Of a stretch of 64,000 nucleotides of DNA, positions 8,389 through 17,081 are shown in pieces (the first letter of the stretch is position 1; every line of letters starts with the position of its first letter). A program made the position numbers and the translations under genes. The notes beneath the pieces are model-generated. The model was not told the origin of the DNA. It ran no database searches and worked only from the letters and a program-made list of their open reading frames with translations. Source of the stretch: Paraburkholderia caledonica NBRC 102488 (GTDB taxonomy: Bacteria; Pseudomonadota; Gammaproteobacteria; Burkholderiales; Burkholderiaceae); assembly GCF_000685095.1 (NCBI RefSeq), contig NZ_BAYE01000008.1, positions 124,001 to 188,000 of the forward strand, written 5' to 3'.

Positions 8389-8880
8389 CTATGCGGCGAG
8401 TTGTCCGCTGTTTGCGCCGGTGGCGCCGCTTTCGACGAAAGCCTTCACGAGGCACATCAGCACATGCATGCCGGTACGCGGATGGCGCAAGCTGCAATGC
8501 ACCTGTTCGCTGCGGCTTTCGCCGAGCAGCACCCATGCGCAAAAGTGCTCGCAGTTATTGGTCAGCAGGCGGTAGTGGTTTTCGCCGAGCCGTGAGCGCG
8601 CGCGGCGCACCGCTTCATCGCCGATATAACGTGCATGGGGAGTCGCGCGAATCGAAAGCGGGTGTCCTGCCGCGAAGCGATCCAGGTCGACTTCTTCGAC
8701 CGGCCCGCGATGCACCGAGCCGGCAAAGCCAGCGTAATGAACCACACGGCCATTGCCCACGTAGATGCCGTGATGCTCATAACCGCAGCGGGCTGACACG
8801 AGATGCGAGCCGATGGGCAAGTCGATGGTGGACATGCAATCGTCGCGGGTGTCGCTCGTCTTAAGTTGGATCGTGTTCAT
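8389..8880 (-). CDS. LRAT-domain (NlpC/P60 superfamily) protein
   Basis: Protein of 163 residues with the lecithin:retinol acyltransferase-like fold signature: H37 in YEHHGIYVG, a second His in RVVHYAG (H49) and the catalytic Cys in TNNCEHFCAW (C110). Known members are thiol acyltransferases or phospholipases acting on lipids; bacterial members are mostly uncharacterised. All three catalytic positions are intact. Start at 8880 (GCGAGG upstream); an internal Met at residue 16 is possible. It is divergent from a GG-leader peptide gene and has its own sigma-54-like promoter, so it probably belongs to the secretion system. Lipid or peptide modification is a guess. Confidence 0.8.
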   Translation of the reverse strand: MNTIQLKTSDTRDDCMSTIDLPIGSHLVSARCGYEHHGIYVGNGRVVHYAGFAGSVHRGPVEEVDLDRFAAGHPLSIRATPHARYIGDEAVRRARSRLGENHYRLLTNNCEHFCAWVLLGESRSEQVHCSLRHPRTGMHVLMCLVKAFVESGATGANSGQLAA

Positions 8881-8921
8881 GGCTGGCCTCGCTTTGTTTC
8901 CAACACCGTTGCGAGGTCTTT

Positions 8922-8937
8922 TGCATCATCCGGGCCA
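8922..8937 (-). promoter_or_regulatory. Candidate sigma-54 promoter, LRAT operon
   Basis: Minus strand TGGCCCGGATGATGCA: GG and GC with the required 10-base separation, and -12 element ATGCA. The -24 element is TGGCCC rather than TGGCAC, so the match is weaker than at the other sites. Predicted transcript start near 8911, 30 bases before the LRAT start codon. Confidence 0.5.
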
Positions 8938-9264
8938 TGTGCGCAGAAGCCTTTGTTTATATGGCTTTCCGCTCATTGCCACTTCTTCGACGAGGAAAAC
9001 TGTGGGCCGCCGAGCGACAGAATATGCCCCGAAGTGTTGGTGCGCGACGCTCTTTTTGCCACTGCCAGAATGGCGATTCACGCTGCAGGTGAGTTGTTGT
9101 CCACGCGCCAAAAATGTGTTGGGCGCCACACCGGTTCACGAGCGTGTCTGTTGGATACGCGCCGACCTATCGATCCACGGTGCACCGCTCGAACAGTGCT
9201 CGAATGAGCGGAATCGCAGGCCAGTCAACGTTGCGCGGCGAACCGCATGGTGTCATGCAGCGAT

Positions 9265-9280
9265 TGGCATAGCACTTGCA
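9265..9280 (+). promoter_or_regulatory. Sigma-54 promoter of precursor 1
   Basis: TGGCATAGCACTTGCA matches TGGCAC-N5-TTGCA at all but one conserved base, with exact GG-N10-GC spacing. Predicted transcript start near 9291, giving a leader of about 52 bases before the ATG at 9343. Confidence 0.8.
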
Positions 9281-9342
9281 CGACCCCTGTCCAGATCCAT
9301 TGAAACCGCGCGCATTGCGCACGCGGCCAACCGGAGAACGAC

Positions 9343-9630
9343 ATGGCTTCTATTTCTGTAGACGATCTCTCACTCAACCTCGCGCTCGACCGTAAAGCAA
9401 TGGCGGCCATTCGCGGCGGCGGTGGAGCGCCTTGGGTGTATGGCTGGATTCAACCTTATGTGCGGGAAACGCCGAGCATTGGACCGGTCGTGAACCTGTA
9501 CGAGGTTTCCAACAACTTCTATGCTAACCAGATGATCAACCAGTTCCAGTCGGTCGATGTGCGCAATACCGGCGCCAACTCGAACATCAGTGTCTCTCCC
9601 GACGCACGCAGCAGAAACGATATGGTGTAG
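9343..9630 (+). CDS. GG-leader secreted peptide precursor 1
   Basis: A 95-residue protein with a double-glycine leader: ISVDDLSLNLALDRKAMAAI followed by RGGGG, i.e. D-L, 15 residues, then G-G at 25-26. C39 peptidase domains of ABC exporters cut after such GG pairs. The predicted mature part of about 69 residues begins with glycines, is rich in Trp/Tyr early on (PWVYGWIQPYV) and Asn/Ser later, and resembles precursor 2 in its second half (spaced Asn and Val; both end N-x-M-x). GGAGA lies 6 bases before the ATG. A sigma-54 promoter precedes it and a PP2C gene follows after 5 bases. The likely exporter is encoded at 11819-14875. Activity (bacteriocin, signal or adhesin) is unknown. Confidence 0.85.
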   Translation: MASISVDDLSLNLALDRKAMAAIRGGGGAPWVYGWIQPYVRETPSIGPVVNLYEVSNNFYANQMINQFQSVDVRNTGANSNISVSPDARSRNDMV

Positions 9631-9635
9631 CCGTT

Positions 9636-10406
9636 GTGACTTGTGCGAGCCTATTCCGATGGACGTCGTCCGCGCGCTCCGACGCGGGGCGCGTGCGCGA
9701 AGTCAACGAAGACGCCTGCCTCGACCAGTCCGAACTCGGACGCTGGGCAGTCGCCGACGGCATGGGCGGACACGCGGTCGGCGATGTCGCGAGCCGCATC
9801 GTCATCGACGAATTGAAGCGGCTCGCCTCGCCCGTCAGCATGAAAGCGTTCATGGCCGACGCGCGCGCTCATTTGCAGGCTGCTAATCGTCTGTTGAGAG
9901 AAGAGGCCGCACGCCGCCAGGTGCAACGCATTGGCAGCACGGTCGTCGCGCTGCTCGCCTGCGATCGCTTTTGTGGTTATGTATGGGCCGGCGACAGCCG
10001 CCTGTACCTTCTTCGCGACGGACAGTTACGCCAGCTCACACGCGATCACAGCCAGGTCGAAGCGCTCAAGTCGCTTGGCGTGATTACCGACGAAGAAGCG
10101 CGGCATCATCCCGCGCAGCATATGATCACGCGGGCCGTGGGTGCGACGGATCTGCTCGAACTGGACGACGATGCAATTGAAGTTGCGGACGGCGACATCT
10201 TCCTGCTCTGCAGCGACGGGCTAAGCAACGAGATCGGCGAAGACGACATGCTATCTGTGTTGTCTACCGCAGCACACGGCAGCGCGCCAGATCAACTAGT
10301 GAGCCTCGCGTTGGAGCGCGGCGGCCGCGACAACATTACTGCGGTCGTGGTACGCGCCGAAGACCCTCACGCCGCGGACAAAACGCTTCTGAACCCGGCG
10401 CCGTGA
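9636..10406 (+). CDS. PP2C-type Ser/Thr protein phosphatase
   Basis: Protein of 256 residues with the complete set of PP2C metal-binding motifs: SDAGRVREVNEDA near residue 15, ADGMGGH at 40-46, the run SRLYLLRDGQL, SDGLSNEI, and GRDNITAVVVR. It would dephosphorylate phospho-Ser/Thr in the cytoplasm. The start is a GTG 5 bases after the stop of precursor 1, so the two are translated from one message. With the kinase (25583-27787) and the FHA protein (17059-19668) it forms a phospho-switch like PppA/PpkA/Fha of type VI secretion; that parallel is inference. Confidence 0.9.
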   Translation: MTCASLFRWTSSARSDAGRVREVNEDACLDQSELGRWAVADGMGGHAVGDVASRIVIDELKRLASPVSMKAFMADARAHLQAANRLLREEAARRQVQRIGSTVVALLACDRFCGYVWAGDSRLYLLRDGQLRQLTRDHSQVEALKSLGVITDEEARHHPAQHMITRAVGATDLLELDDDAIEVADGDIFLLCSDGLSNEIGEDDMLSVLSTAAHGSAPDQLVSLALERGGRDNITAVVVRAEDPHAADKTLLNPAP

Positions 10407-10420
10407 GGCCGTGAGTCGCA

Positions 10421-10441
10421 AGCCGTTCGATTTCTACGGCT
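10421..10441. terminator. Weak hairpin between convergent genes
   Basis: AGCCGT at 10421-10426 pairs with ACGGCT at 10436-10441 between the PP2C gene and the convergent activator gene. No U-tract follows on either strand, so its role as a terminator is doubtful. Confidence 0.25.
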
Positions 10442-10448
10442 GACGGCG

Positions 10449-11822
10449 TTACGTATCGCCTTCGCCGTCGTCTTCGGCATGCTCGGCATGCTCGGCGGTG
10501 CCGTTCCTGTTCGTGGAGAGGACGTTACGGTTGCGGAAGTCTTTCGAATGCAGGCCGTGCTTCTTCAGCAGCATCTGGAGATGCGACCGGTTCATGTCGA
10601 TGCGCCGCGCCAATTCGGCTACCGTGCCGTTCACTTCGCGCAGTCCGCGCTCCAGAAAGGCTTTCTCCGCGTCGTCGCTTGCCGCACGCTTAGCATCGCT
10701 GAGCGACATCAGGTTCGCCACGCTGATCGGTTCTTGCCCTGTGCTGTTCGCGCCGGTTTGCAACGCCGCTGTTCCCGGCGCCGCGGGCCGCATGTCGGTC
10801 GGCAAATGATCCATGTCCGCCATATCCCCAGCAAGACACGAGATGCGATACATCACGTTGCGCAATTCGCGGATGTTGCCTGGATACGCGTAATTGAGCA
10901 GGAAGTCCCGCAAACGCGGGGTTAATCTCACGGGCCTGCGTTTGAGCGTGCCGGCCGCCTCGTCACCGAACCATGCGATCAGCAGCGGAATCTCGTCACG
11001 GCGTTCGCGCAGCGGCGGCAGCGTCACATGAATGACGCTAAGCCGATAGAACAGATCTTCGCGAAACCTGCCTTCTTCGCTGAGCTTGCGCAGATTGCGA
11101 TTCGTTGCTGCGACGATGCGCGTATCGACTGCAATGGTTTCGTCGGAACCCACGCGCTGAATCTCGTGCGCTTCCAGCACGCGCAGCAGCTTGACCTGAC
11201 CCGCGAGCGGCAACTCGCCGATCTCGTCGAGAAAAATGGTACCAGTATGCGCGCTTTCGAATTTCCCTTTACGGTCATTCGAAGCACCTGTAAACGCGCC
11301 CTTGCGATGACCGAACAATTCCGACTCCAGCAGATTGTCAGGAATCGCGCCACAGTTCACGGAGATAAACGGCTTATCCGACCGCGAACCGTTGGCGTGA
11401 ATGACTTTGGCCATCAACTCCTTGCCGGTTCCGCTTTCACCGTCGATCAGAACGGGCAAGTCGGTCGGCGCCGCTTTCTCGGCGATTTCGAGCGATTCGA
11501 GCAGGCGCGGATTGTCGCCGAACGTGCCCTCGAAAATGAAACTGCGCTCGAGCAGCGCCTGCCTGCGTGCACCGCGCGACTGCTCGGCGCGCTGTTCGGG
11601 CTCTGCTGCCGCCGCGGCTTGCACGAAGCGTTCCTTATGCGAAAGCTGCATGACCTCGTCGCGTAGCGATGTGGCTTGCCTGAGCAGCTTGTCGATATCC
11701 GTGCGCTCCAGCCGCGACGACCACCGCAGTGTCGAGCGCAGAATCTCGATCCGCTCGATCAGACCCGCATATGAAATAGCCGGACTGGTGTCTTCAATCT
11801 GGTCGAGTATCTTCATCATCAC
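10449..11822 (-). CDS. Sigma-54-dependent activator (AAA+/Fis), system regulator
   Basis: Protein of 457 residues: an N-terminal region of about 95 residues with no recognised receiver, GAF or PAS domain, then the AAA+ core (Walker A GESGTGKE at 128-135, GAFTGA at 175-180, Walker B IFLDEIGEL), and a C-terminal Fis-type helix-turn-helix near 380-425. GAFTGA shows that it contacts sigma-54. The gene starts GTGATG overlapping the stop of the ABC exporter by 4 bases, so it is the last gene of the 11-kb operon, and several sigma-54 promoters surround it. Positive autoregulation is likely. The short N-terminal region must receive the signal by an unknown route, perhaps phosphorylation or protein contact. 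The C-terminus contains the repeat EHAEHAED. Confidence 0.92.
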   Translation of the reverse strand: MMMKILDQIEDTSPAISYAGLIERIEILRSTLRWSSRLERTDIDKLLRQATSLRDEVMQLSHKERFVQAAAAAEPEQRAEQSRGARRQALLERSFIFEGTFGDNPRLLESLEIAEKAAPTDLPVLIDGESGTGKELMAKVIHANGSRSDKPFISVNCGAIPDNLLESELFGHRKGAFTGASNDRKGKFESAHTGTIFLDEIGELPLAGQVKLLRVLEAHEIQRVGSDETIAVDTRIVAATNRNLRKLSEEGRFREDLFYRLSVIHVTLPPLRERRDEIPLLIAWFGDEAAGTLKRRPVRLTPRLRDFLLNYAYPGNIRELRNVMYRISCLAGDMADMDHLPTDMRPAAPGTAALQTGANSTGQEPISVANLMSLSDAKRAASDDAEKAFLERGLREVNGTVAELARRIDMNRSHLQMLLKKHGLHSKDFRNRNVLSTNRNGTAEHAEHAEDDGEGDT

Positions 11823-14800
11823 GTACTCAGTTGTTTCTGAACCAGCTGGTAGTACATGCCACCGCGCTGGATCAGTTCTTCATGACGGCCCTGTTCGACG
11901 ATTGCGCCTTCATAGAGCACGAGAATCTTGTCGGCACGCATGATGGTGCTCAGCCGATGCGCAATGATCACTGCGGTGCGGCCCTTCAGAATGTCGTGCA
12001 TATTGCCGAGAATATTGCTCTCCGACTGCGAATCGAGCGCAGACGTGGCTTCGTCGAATACCAGCAGGCGTGGATCGTGATACAGCGCGCGTGCAATGCA
12101 CAGCCGCTGGATCTGGCCGCCGGACAAGCCTATTCCACGCTCGCCGACAATCTGCTCATAACCGAGCGGCATCTTGCTGATGAACGCATGCGCATCCGCC
12201 ATTCTGGCGACTTCCTCGATGCGTCGGCGGTCGGGTGCGTCGTCGCCGCTTGCTATGTTCTCGGCAATCGTGCCCGAGAACAGCAGATTGCTTTGCATCA
12301 CATAGCCGATCTGCGCGCGGAAATAAGCTTTATCGACCACGCCGAGGTCGTAACCGTCAATCGACATCTTCCCCTCGCTCGGCGCGTAAAAGCCGACGAG
12401 CAACTTGGCCAGCGTCGTTTTGCCGGAGCCGCTGCGTCCGACAATCGCTACGAGTTCGCCGGGTTTGATGTCGAAACTGATGTTCTCCAGCACATAAGCG
12501 GAATCGTTATCGCCATAGCGGAAGTAGACACCGCTCAGACTGATTTCGCCCTGGAGTTCGGGCAGCATGACGCGTGACGGCAGATCCTGCGGTCTCTGTT
12601 CTGGCTCGATGTCCAGCACATCGCCAAGGCGCTCCATTGCGACGCCCGCGTCATTGAGCATGCTCCATAATCCGACCAGTCCCATCAAGGGGCCGAGCAC
12701 GCTTCCCATGAATGCATTGAATGCAATCAACTGGCCGATTGTCATCTCGCGCGCGAGCACGAGATTCGCGCCTACCCAGAGAATCGCAATCGTGGTCGCG
12801 GCGTTCAGCAGTTGACTGCCGAGCCCAACGAGGATATTGAAAGCGTGCGCGCGGTACTGCACTTCCAACGCTTTCGCGTATTTCTTCTCCCAGCGCAAAC
12901 GCACGGGCCGCTCGATGCCCATGCCTTTAACCGTTTCGACCCCGGCGAGCGCTTCCATCAGGAACGACTTCGATTCCGTCGATGCGGTGAAGACCTCGCG
13001 CGCATAATTCTTGATTCGGGGCGTGGCCAATGCGGTCAGCGCCATGATCGGAATGACGAAGCCGATCAGCACAAGCGTCATCTTCACGTTGTAGACGAAC
13101 ATGATCGTGAAGTAGATGAACACCATTAGCAGATTCAGCGCTGTCGTGACGGTGGATTCCGTAAGAAATGCGCGAATCGTCTGGTTCTCCTGGAAACGCG
13201 CGAATATGTCGCCGGTTTTGCGCTTTGCAAAAAACGAGAACGGCAACGACATCGTGTGCTTGAAGAACTGCGACATCATCGCAAAGTCCATGTTGCGTAC
13301 CATGAAATTGGCGAGGTACGCGCGAATCGACGACATGAGTTGCGAGAATACATTCGCGATAATGAGGCCGCCTATCAGCAGATGCAGCAAGCTCACGTTC
13401 TGATGCACGATTACGCCGTCCAGAATGTTCTGGATGATGAGCGGCGGAATCACGCCGAGTACCTGAATCACGAACGTCGCGAGAAACAGGTGACCGAGAA
13501 TTTTTTTGTACGGCTTCAGATAGCCGACAAAGCGTATCCACGGTGAACGCGACGCCGACATTTGCAGCAAGTTCGGGCCGCCCGTAAACAGCAGACATGT
13601 ACCGCTCCAGCCGCGCTCGAAATCCTCCACGGTCAATTTGCGGAAGCCTAGCGCCGGGTCCGCGACCCATACGTACTCCGTGGAGACCCCATACACCACC
13701 ACATAGTGATAGCCCTCCCAATGCACGATGAACGGTAAATCGAATCCACGCAACGAATCGAACGTGCATTGCACGCCACGCGCTGTGAAGCCGAGCGATT
13801 CCCCCGCACGGGCAAGGCTGTCGAGCGTCGCGCCCTGCGTCGTCACATTGGCGAGTTCGCGCAGTTTGCCGAGCGTCATCGGAATGCTGTAGTGACGGCA
13901 GATCATTGCGAGGCATGCCGCGCCGCAATCCATTTCTTCGGCCTGTTCGACCAACGCAAAACGCCTGATTATCTTTTCGCCGAACTCGGCCTTGCTCTGC
14001 AGGTCCAGCATTAGCGGCAACTTACGGCGTTGTTCCAGCCGCTTTTGCCGCTGTAACTCACGGTCGACGTAACGAATACGCTCGTCCAGCACCTCGCGCA
14101 GTTTGGGATTGCGTTCGAGAATGAAATGAACGGTGCGCTCGGGAATCACCAGTAGTCGCGCATCGGTGGACGCAACCGCCGAGGCCATTTGTTCCTGGCG
14201 CATCAGGCACGCTTTCTCGCCGAATATTTCGCCTTCGCCGAGCGTGGCGAGCGTATAGTCGCGCCCTTCTTCATGCCGAACGATGCGCACTTCACCCTGG
14301 CGCACGACGTATAAACGCCGGTCGTCGCGCGCTTCCTGCTTGAGAATCTCTTTGCCTGCAGCGACACGTTTGACACCCACACTGCGTACGTATTCTTCAA
14401 GCTCGGCCTTGTTCAGTTTGCCGCGCAGGTCGAACAACTGCGCGACAAAGCCGCCGGCCGAATTGATTGCGACATAACTCGCGACAAAAGCGAGCGCGGC
14501 CTGATTGGCCGTGATCACCGGCTCGATTGCTGCGCGTGGGATGAACAACAATTCGGTCTTCGCCGACGCCCGCACCGAGGCTTCATGCACATAAGTTCGC
14601 AGCATCGCAATGTCGGCGAAGATTTCTCCCGACTTGCGCACTCCCATGCTTGTTTCCTTGCCGTTCTCCTCGACAAAGATGCGCACCGAGCCCGAGCGGA
14701 CCACGTATAAGCCGTCGGCGGTCTCCCCCGCCGAACAAACCGTTTCGCCAAACGAATAGAAGCGCGCCTGCGCATATTCAGCCAGGCGGTCGATCTCATC

Positions 14801-14875
14801 GCGAGAAAAAGGCGACAGTATTTCCACCGAGGCGAGAAACTCGGCGGCGGACGGTGCGGTCTGGGGTGCATCCAT
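11819..14875 (-). CDS. Dual cNMP-domain C39-peptidase ABC exporter
   Basis: Protein of 1018 residues. Domain order: cyclic-nucleotide-binding-like domain at about 18-135, a second at about 165-280, C39 peptidase at about 303-430, ABC transmembrane domain at about 445-750, ATPase at about 790-1015. The peptidase is complete: Q311, C317 (MDCGAACLAM), H390 and D406. The ATPase has GRSGSGKT (813-820), LSGGQ (917-921) and FDEATSALD. It should cleave the double-glycine leaders encoded nearby and export the mature peptides through HlyD and NodT-type partners. Two added cNMP-like domains suggest allosteric gating; whether they bind cAMP or c-di-GMP is not visible. HetC-type exporters of cyanobacteria have a comparable layout. 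It is 42 bases after the PpiC gene and overlaps the activator gene. Confidence 0.95.
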   Translation of the reverse strand: MDAPQTAPSAAEFLASVEILSPFSRDEIDRLAEYAQARFYSFGETVCSAGETADGLYVVRSGSVRIFVEENGKETSMGVRKSGEIFADIAMLRTYVHEASVRASAKTELLFIPRAAIEPVITANQAALAFVASYVAINSAGGFVAQLFDLRGKLNKAELEEYVRSVGVKRVAAGKEILKQEARDDRRLYVVRQGEVRIVRHEEGRDYTLATLGEGEIFGEKACLMRQEQMASAVASTDARLLVIPERTVHFILERNPKLREVLDERIRYVDRELQRQKRLEQRRKLPLMLDLQSKAEFGEKIIRRFALVEQAEEMDCGAACLAMICRHYSIPMTLGKLRELANVTTQGATLDSLARAGESLGFTARGVQCTFDSLRGFDLPFIVHWEGYHYVVVYGVSTEYVWVADPALGFRKLTVEDFERGWSGTCLLFTGGPNLLQMSASRSPWIRFVGYLKPYKKILGHLFLATFVIQVLGVIPPLIIQNILDGVIVHQNVSLLHLLIGGLIIANVFSQLMSSIRAYLANFMVRNMDFAMMSQFFKHTMSLPFSFFAKRKTGDIFARFQENQTIRAFLTESTVTTALNLLMVFIYFTIMFVYNVKMTLVLIGFVIPIMALTALATPRIKNYAREVFTASTESKSFLMEALAGVETVKGMGIERPVRLRWEKKYAKALEVQYRAHAFNILVGLGSQLLNAATTIAILWVGANLVLAREMTIGQLIAFNAFMGSVLGPLMGLVGLWSMLNDAGVAMERLGDVLDIEPEQRPQDLPSRVMLPELQGEISLSGVYFRYGDNDSAYVLENISFDIKPGELVAIVGRSGSGKTTLAKLLVGFYAPSEGKMSIDGYDLGVVDKAYFRAQIGYVMQSNLLFSGTIAENIASGDDAPDRRRIEEVARMADAHAFISKMPLGYEQIVGERGIGLSGGQIQRLCIARALYHDPRLLVFDEATSALDSQSESNILGNMHDILKGRTAVIIAHRLSTIMRADKILVLYEGAIVEQGRHEELIQRGGMYYQLVQKQLST

Positions 14876-14917
14876 AAGCTTGCGGACCTCGATTCGGCTT
14901 TTTCAGGTTGCGCCCGG

Positions 14918-15670
14918 TTAGCGCGCCTCGATCACATGTTCCTGCGCACGCGCGATCAGCCAGCTTTCGCGCAGCAGACGCCTGACTTCGGCGGCGACAT
15001 CGGCGTCGAGCGTGGCTGGGTATTTGGCCGTCACGGCAAAAATTTCAAAGCACGATCGATCAGCTGACGGGAACGGCCCGAGCAGATCCCCCACCGCCGC
15101 ATTGAAGATCTTCGCCTCGATATCCGGCTTCAATGAGCCGCGCAGTACCTTGCCTATTACGCCGCCCGCCTCGCGCGTATCGGCAATGGAATGCTCGCGA
15201 GCCATGTCGGCGAAACTGTCGGGATCGTCGCGCAGATACGAGATCATTTCCTTCGCCTTGCCTTCGCTATCGAGCACGATATGGCTTACCTCGATCGCGT
15301 CGAATTTCGGTGAATTCAGCGCGAAGTAGTCTCTGACGGCGGCCTCGTTGCCGACCTCCTCCAGCATCTTCTCCTGATACAACCCGTCAGTGATGAACGC
15401 CTCGAATTCGTCGAGGCTCACGTTGAGCACATCCAGGTACTGGTTCATATCGGTCGCCCGATGCAAGCCTCGCACCCGCCGGAACTGGTCGGCGCGCTGC
15501 TGGATTTCGTCGGCGCTCACTGCAATGCCCTGCTTCTTCGCCGCATGCACGGTGAGCTTGTCGCGCACGATCTGCTCTATCAGGCTTTCGAACTGGCCCG
15601 TCAGTTTCAGAAGTCGAATGAATTCGCTGACGTCCACAACTTCATCATCGATTCGCACTATCGCGGTCAT
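14918..15670 (-). CDS. SurA/PpiC-like peptidyl-prolyl isomerase
   Basis: Start set at the ATG at 15670 because GGGAG lies 8 bases upstream; the ATG at 15685 has no such site. About 250 residues. The N-terminal half is helical and SurA-like (ESLIEQIVRDKLTVHAAKKQ), and residues of about 125-225 are a parvulin-type domain (VSHIVLDSEGKAKEMISYL, then SIADTREAGGVIGKVLRGSL). No signal peptide is seen, so it probably acts in the cytoplasm on precursors or on the exporter. Parvulin genes beside C39-ABC and HlyD genes are known in cyanobacterial peptide export loci. A chaperone for GG-leader peptides is the likely role (inference). Confidence 0.8.
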   Translation of the reverse strand: MTAIVRIDDEVVDVSEFIRLLKLTGQFESLIEQIVRDKLTVHAAKKQGIAVSADEIQQRADQFRRVRGLHRATDMNQYLDVLNVSLDEFEAFITDGLYQEKMLEEVGNEAAVRDYFALNSPKFDAIEVSHIVLDSEGKAKEMISYLRDDPDSFADMAREHSIADTREAGGVIGKVLRGSLKPDIEAKIFNAAVGDLLGPFPSADRSCFEIFAVTAKYPATLDADVAAEVRRLLRESWLIARAQEHVIEAR

Positions 15671-15707
15671 GTTGTCCGCTCCCATGGTTGATGTGTGATC
15701 CGCACGG

Positions 15708-17081
15708 TCAACCCGCCACCTGTCTGAACGGATCGAGACCCAGGTCGATTAGCCGCCGCTCGCGCACCACGATCTCCGCGTTCGCTGTCATGCCATAACG
15801 CAATGGATAACGCGTGCCGGCAATCTCGTAGTAGTTTTTATCGAGCGTGACGCGACCCTCGTAAACCGGCTGTTTGTCCTGCAATGAAGGCTTGGTGGCC
15901 GGCGAAATGTAAGCGAGCGTGCCGCTGATCAACCCGTAACGCTGATAAGGAAACGCATTGAACTTCAGCTTGACCGGCAGGCCTTCGTGCAGAAACGCGC
16001 GGTCATGTTCGGCAATCTCGATCTTCAACACAGGCTTCGCGTCTTTCGGCGCGACGCCGCCTAATGGCGAGTTCGCCTGAATCTTGTCGCCGCGCTGCGT
16101 CGACGTGACGTCGGTAATCACACCTGAAACGGGCGCGAGAATCAGCAGGAAATTGTCTTTGTCGATGTTCTCGAAACGTATCCGCGCGGCAGCTTCCGAT
16201 ACAAGCCGCGCGCTCTGTAGTTGCAGCCGCAACTTGTCTTCGACGTCGGTGACGTCGCGCACGGCCGCGTCATATTGAAGCTGAAGGTCGGTGGTTTGCT
16301 GGCCGCTTGTTTCCAGTTCCGCATTTGCCTTCGCATATTCGTGGCTCAAACGGAAGTCGAGTTCCGCAAGTTTCGATTGCGCGACGCGGTAGGCGTTATC
16401 CGCTTCCATCGCGGCGGTTCGCTTCTGCTCGACCTGTAGTTCGGCTATGCCGCCGCCGCCCGGCTGCGCGAACAGCTGCGAATAGCGGTCCAGTTCCTGG
16501 CGGGCCGCCTCCCGCACGCGCCGCGCGTTGTCGAGCACGCTGCGCGCTTCGTCGAGTTCCGCTTTCTGCCCCTCCGCGAGTTTGCTCGTGCCTTCCGAAA
16601 CGCGATTCTCATGCAGGCGAGCCTCGACTTCCATTTGCGCCTTTAGCGCGGCGGCTCTTCGTTCCAGGAGCGCCTTCTTTTGAGGAAACTGCTTCCAGTC
16701 GCGCTCCGCATCTTCGAGCTTCAGTTGCGCCTGCAACGCATTGCTCGCGGCCTCGATAGCGCCGCGCGCGTTCAGCCGGGCGAGCACGTCGCCCTTCGAC
16801 ACAGGCTGCCCCTCGGCGATATACAGGTCGGCAAGCTCGCCGTCGATCGGCGCATAAATGCGGCGCACTTCCGAATCCGGCGATAGCGTGCCCTGCGCGC
16901 TGACGATCACATCCGCGCGGCCCACGAACGACCACAGGAGTCCCGCCACCACCAGGCCGACCATTGCCCAGATCAGCGCACGCGCGAGCCGCACCGGCTC
17001 AGCAGTCAGTATCGCGATACCTTCGACGCTGTGATCTTCTAGCGCTTCCGAAAGCAGCCTAGGGTGACTGTCGCGTTTCAC
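15708..17081 (-). CDS. HlyD-family periplasmic adaptor of the exporter
   Basis: The start is taken as GTG at 17081 with GGAGG 8 bases upstream, giving 457 residues; a TTG at 17096 is the alternative. One transmembrane segment near 35-57 (LIWAMVGLVVAGLLWSFVG) is followed by a biotinyl-lipoyl half (IYAPIDGELADLYIAEGQPV), a long coiled coil (about 100-280), the second lipoyl half (LILAPVSGVITDV) and a beta-barrel region (DRAFLHEGLPVKLKFNAFPY). This is the type I adaptor joining the inner-membrane ABC exporter to an outer-membrane channel. It overlaps the FHA gene by 23 bases, so translation is coupled. Confidence 0.93.
   Translation of the reverse strand: MKRDSHPRLLSEALEDHSVEGIAILTAEPVRLARALIWAMVGLVVAGLLWSFVGRADVIVSAQGTLSPDSEVRRIYAPIDGELADLYIAEGQPVSKGDVLARLNARGAIEAASNALQAQLKLEDAERDWKQFPQKKALLERRAAALKAQMEVEARLHENRVSEGTSKLAEGQKAELDEARSVLDNARRVREAARQELDRYSQLFAQPGGGGIAELQVEQKRTAAMEADNAYRVAQSKLAELDFRLSHEYAKANAELETSGQQTTDLQLQYDAAVRDVTDVEDKLRLQLQSARLVSEAAARIRFENIDKDNFLLILAPVSGVITDVTSTQRGDKIQANSPLGGVAPKDAKPVLKIEIAEHDRAFLHEGLPVKLKFNAFPYQRYGLISGTLAYISPATKPSLQDKQPVYEGRVTLDKNYYEIAGTRYPLRYGMTANAEIVVRERRLIDLGLDPFRQVAG

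Larger units (their letters stand above)
8881..9342. other. Divergent regulatory region with two sigma-54-like promoters
   Basis: A 462-base gap with no convincing gene; open frames across it lack ribosome-binding sites and leader features. It contains a minus-strand promoter candidate (8922-8937) facing the LRAT gene and a strong plus-strand one (9265-9280) facing the peptide precursor. The roughly 330 bases between them have room for activator-binding sites. Confidence 0.6.

Noticed and set aside
8813..9361. A 182-codon plus-strand frame across the LRAT/precursor 1 promoter region
   Set aside because: It runs over both sigma-54-like sites and the start of precursor 1 in another frame, without a ribosome-binding site.
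12927..13928. A 333-codon minus-strand frame inside the ABC exporter
   Set aside because: It overlaps the exporter's peptidase and membrane domains in another frame and shows no family features.
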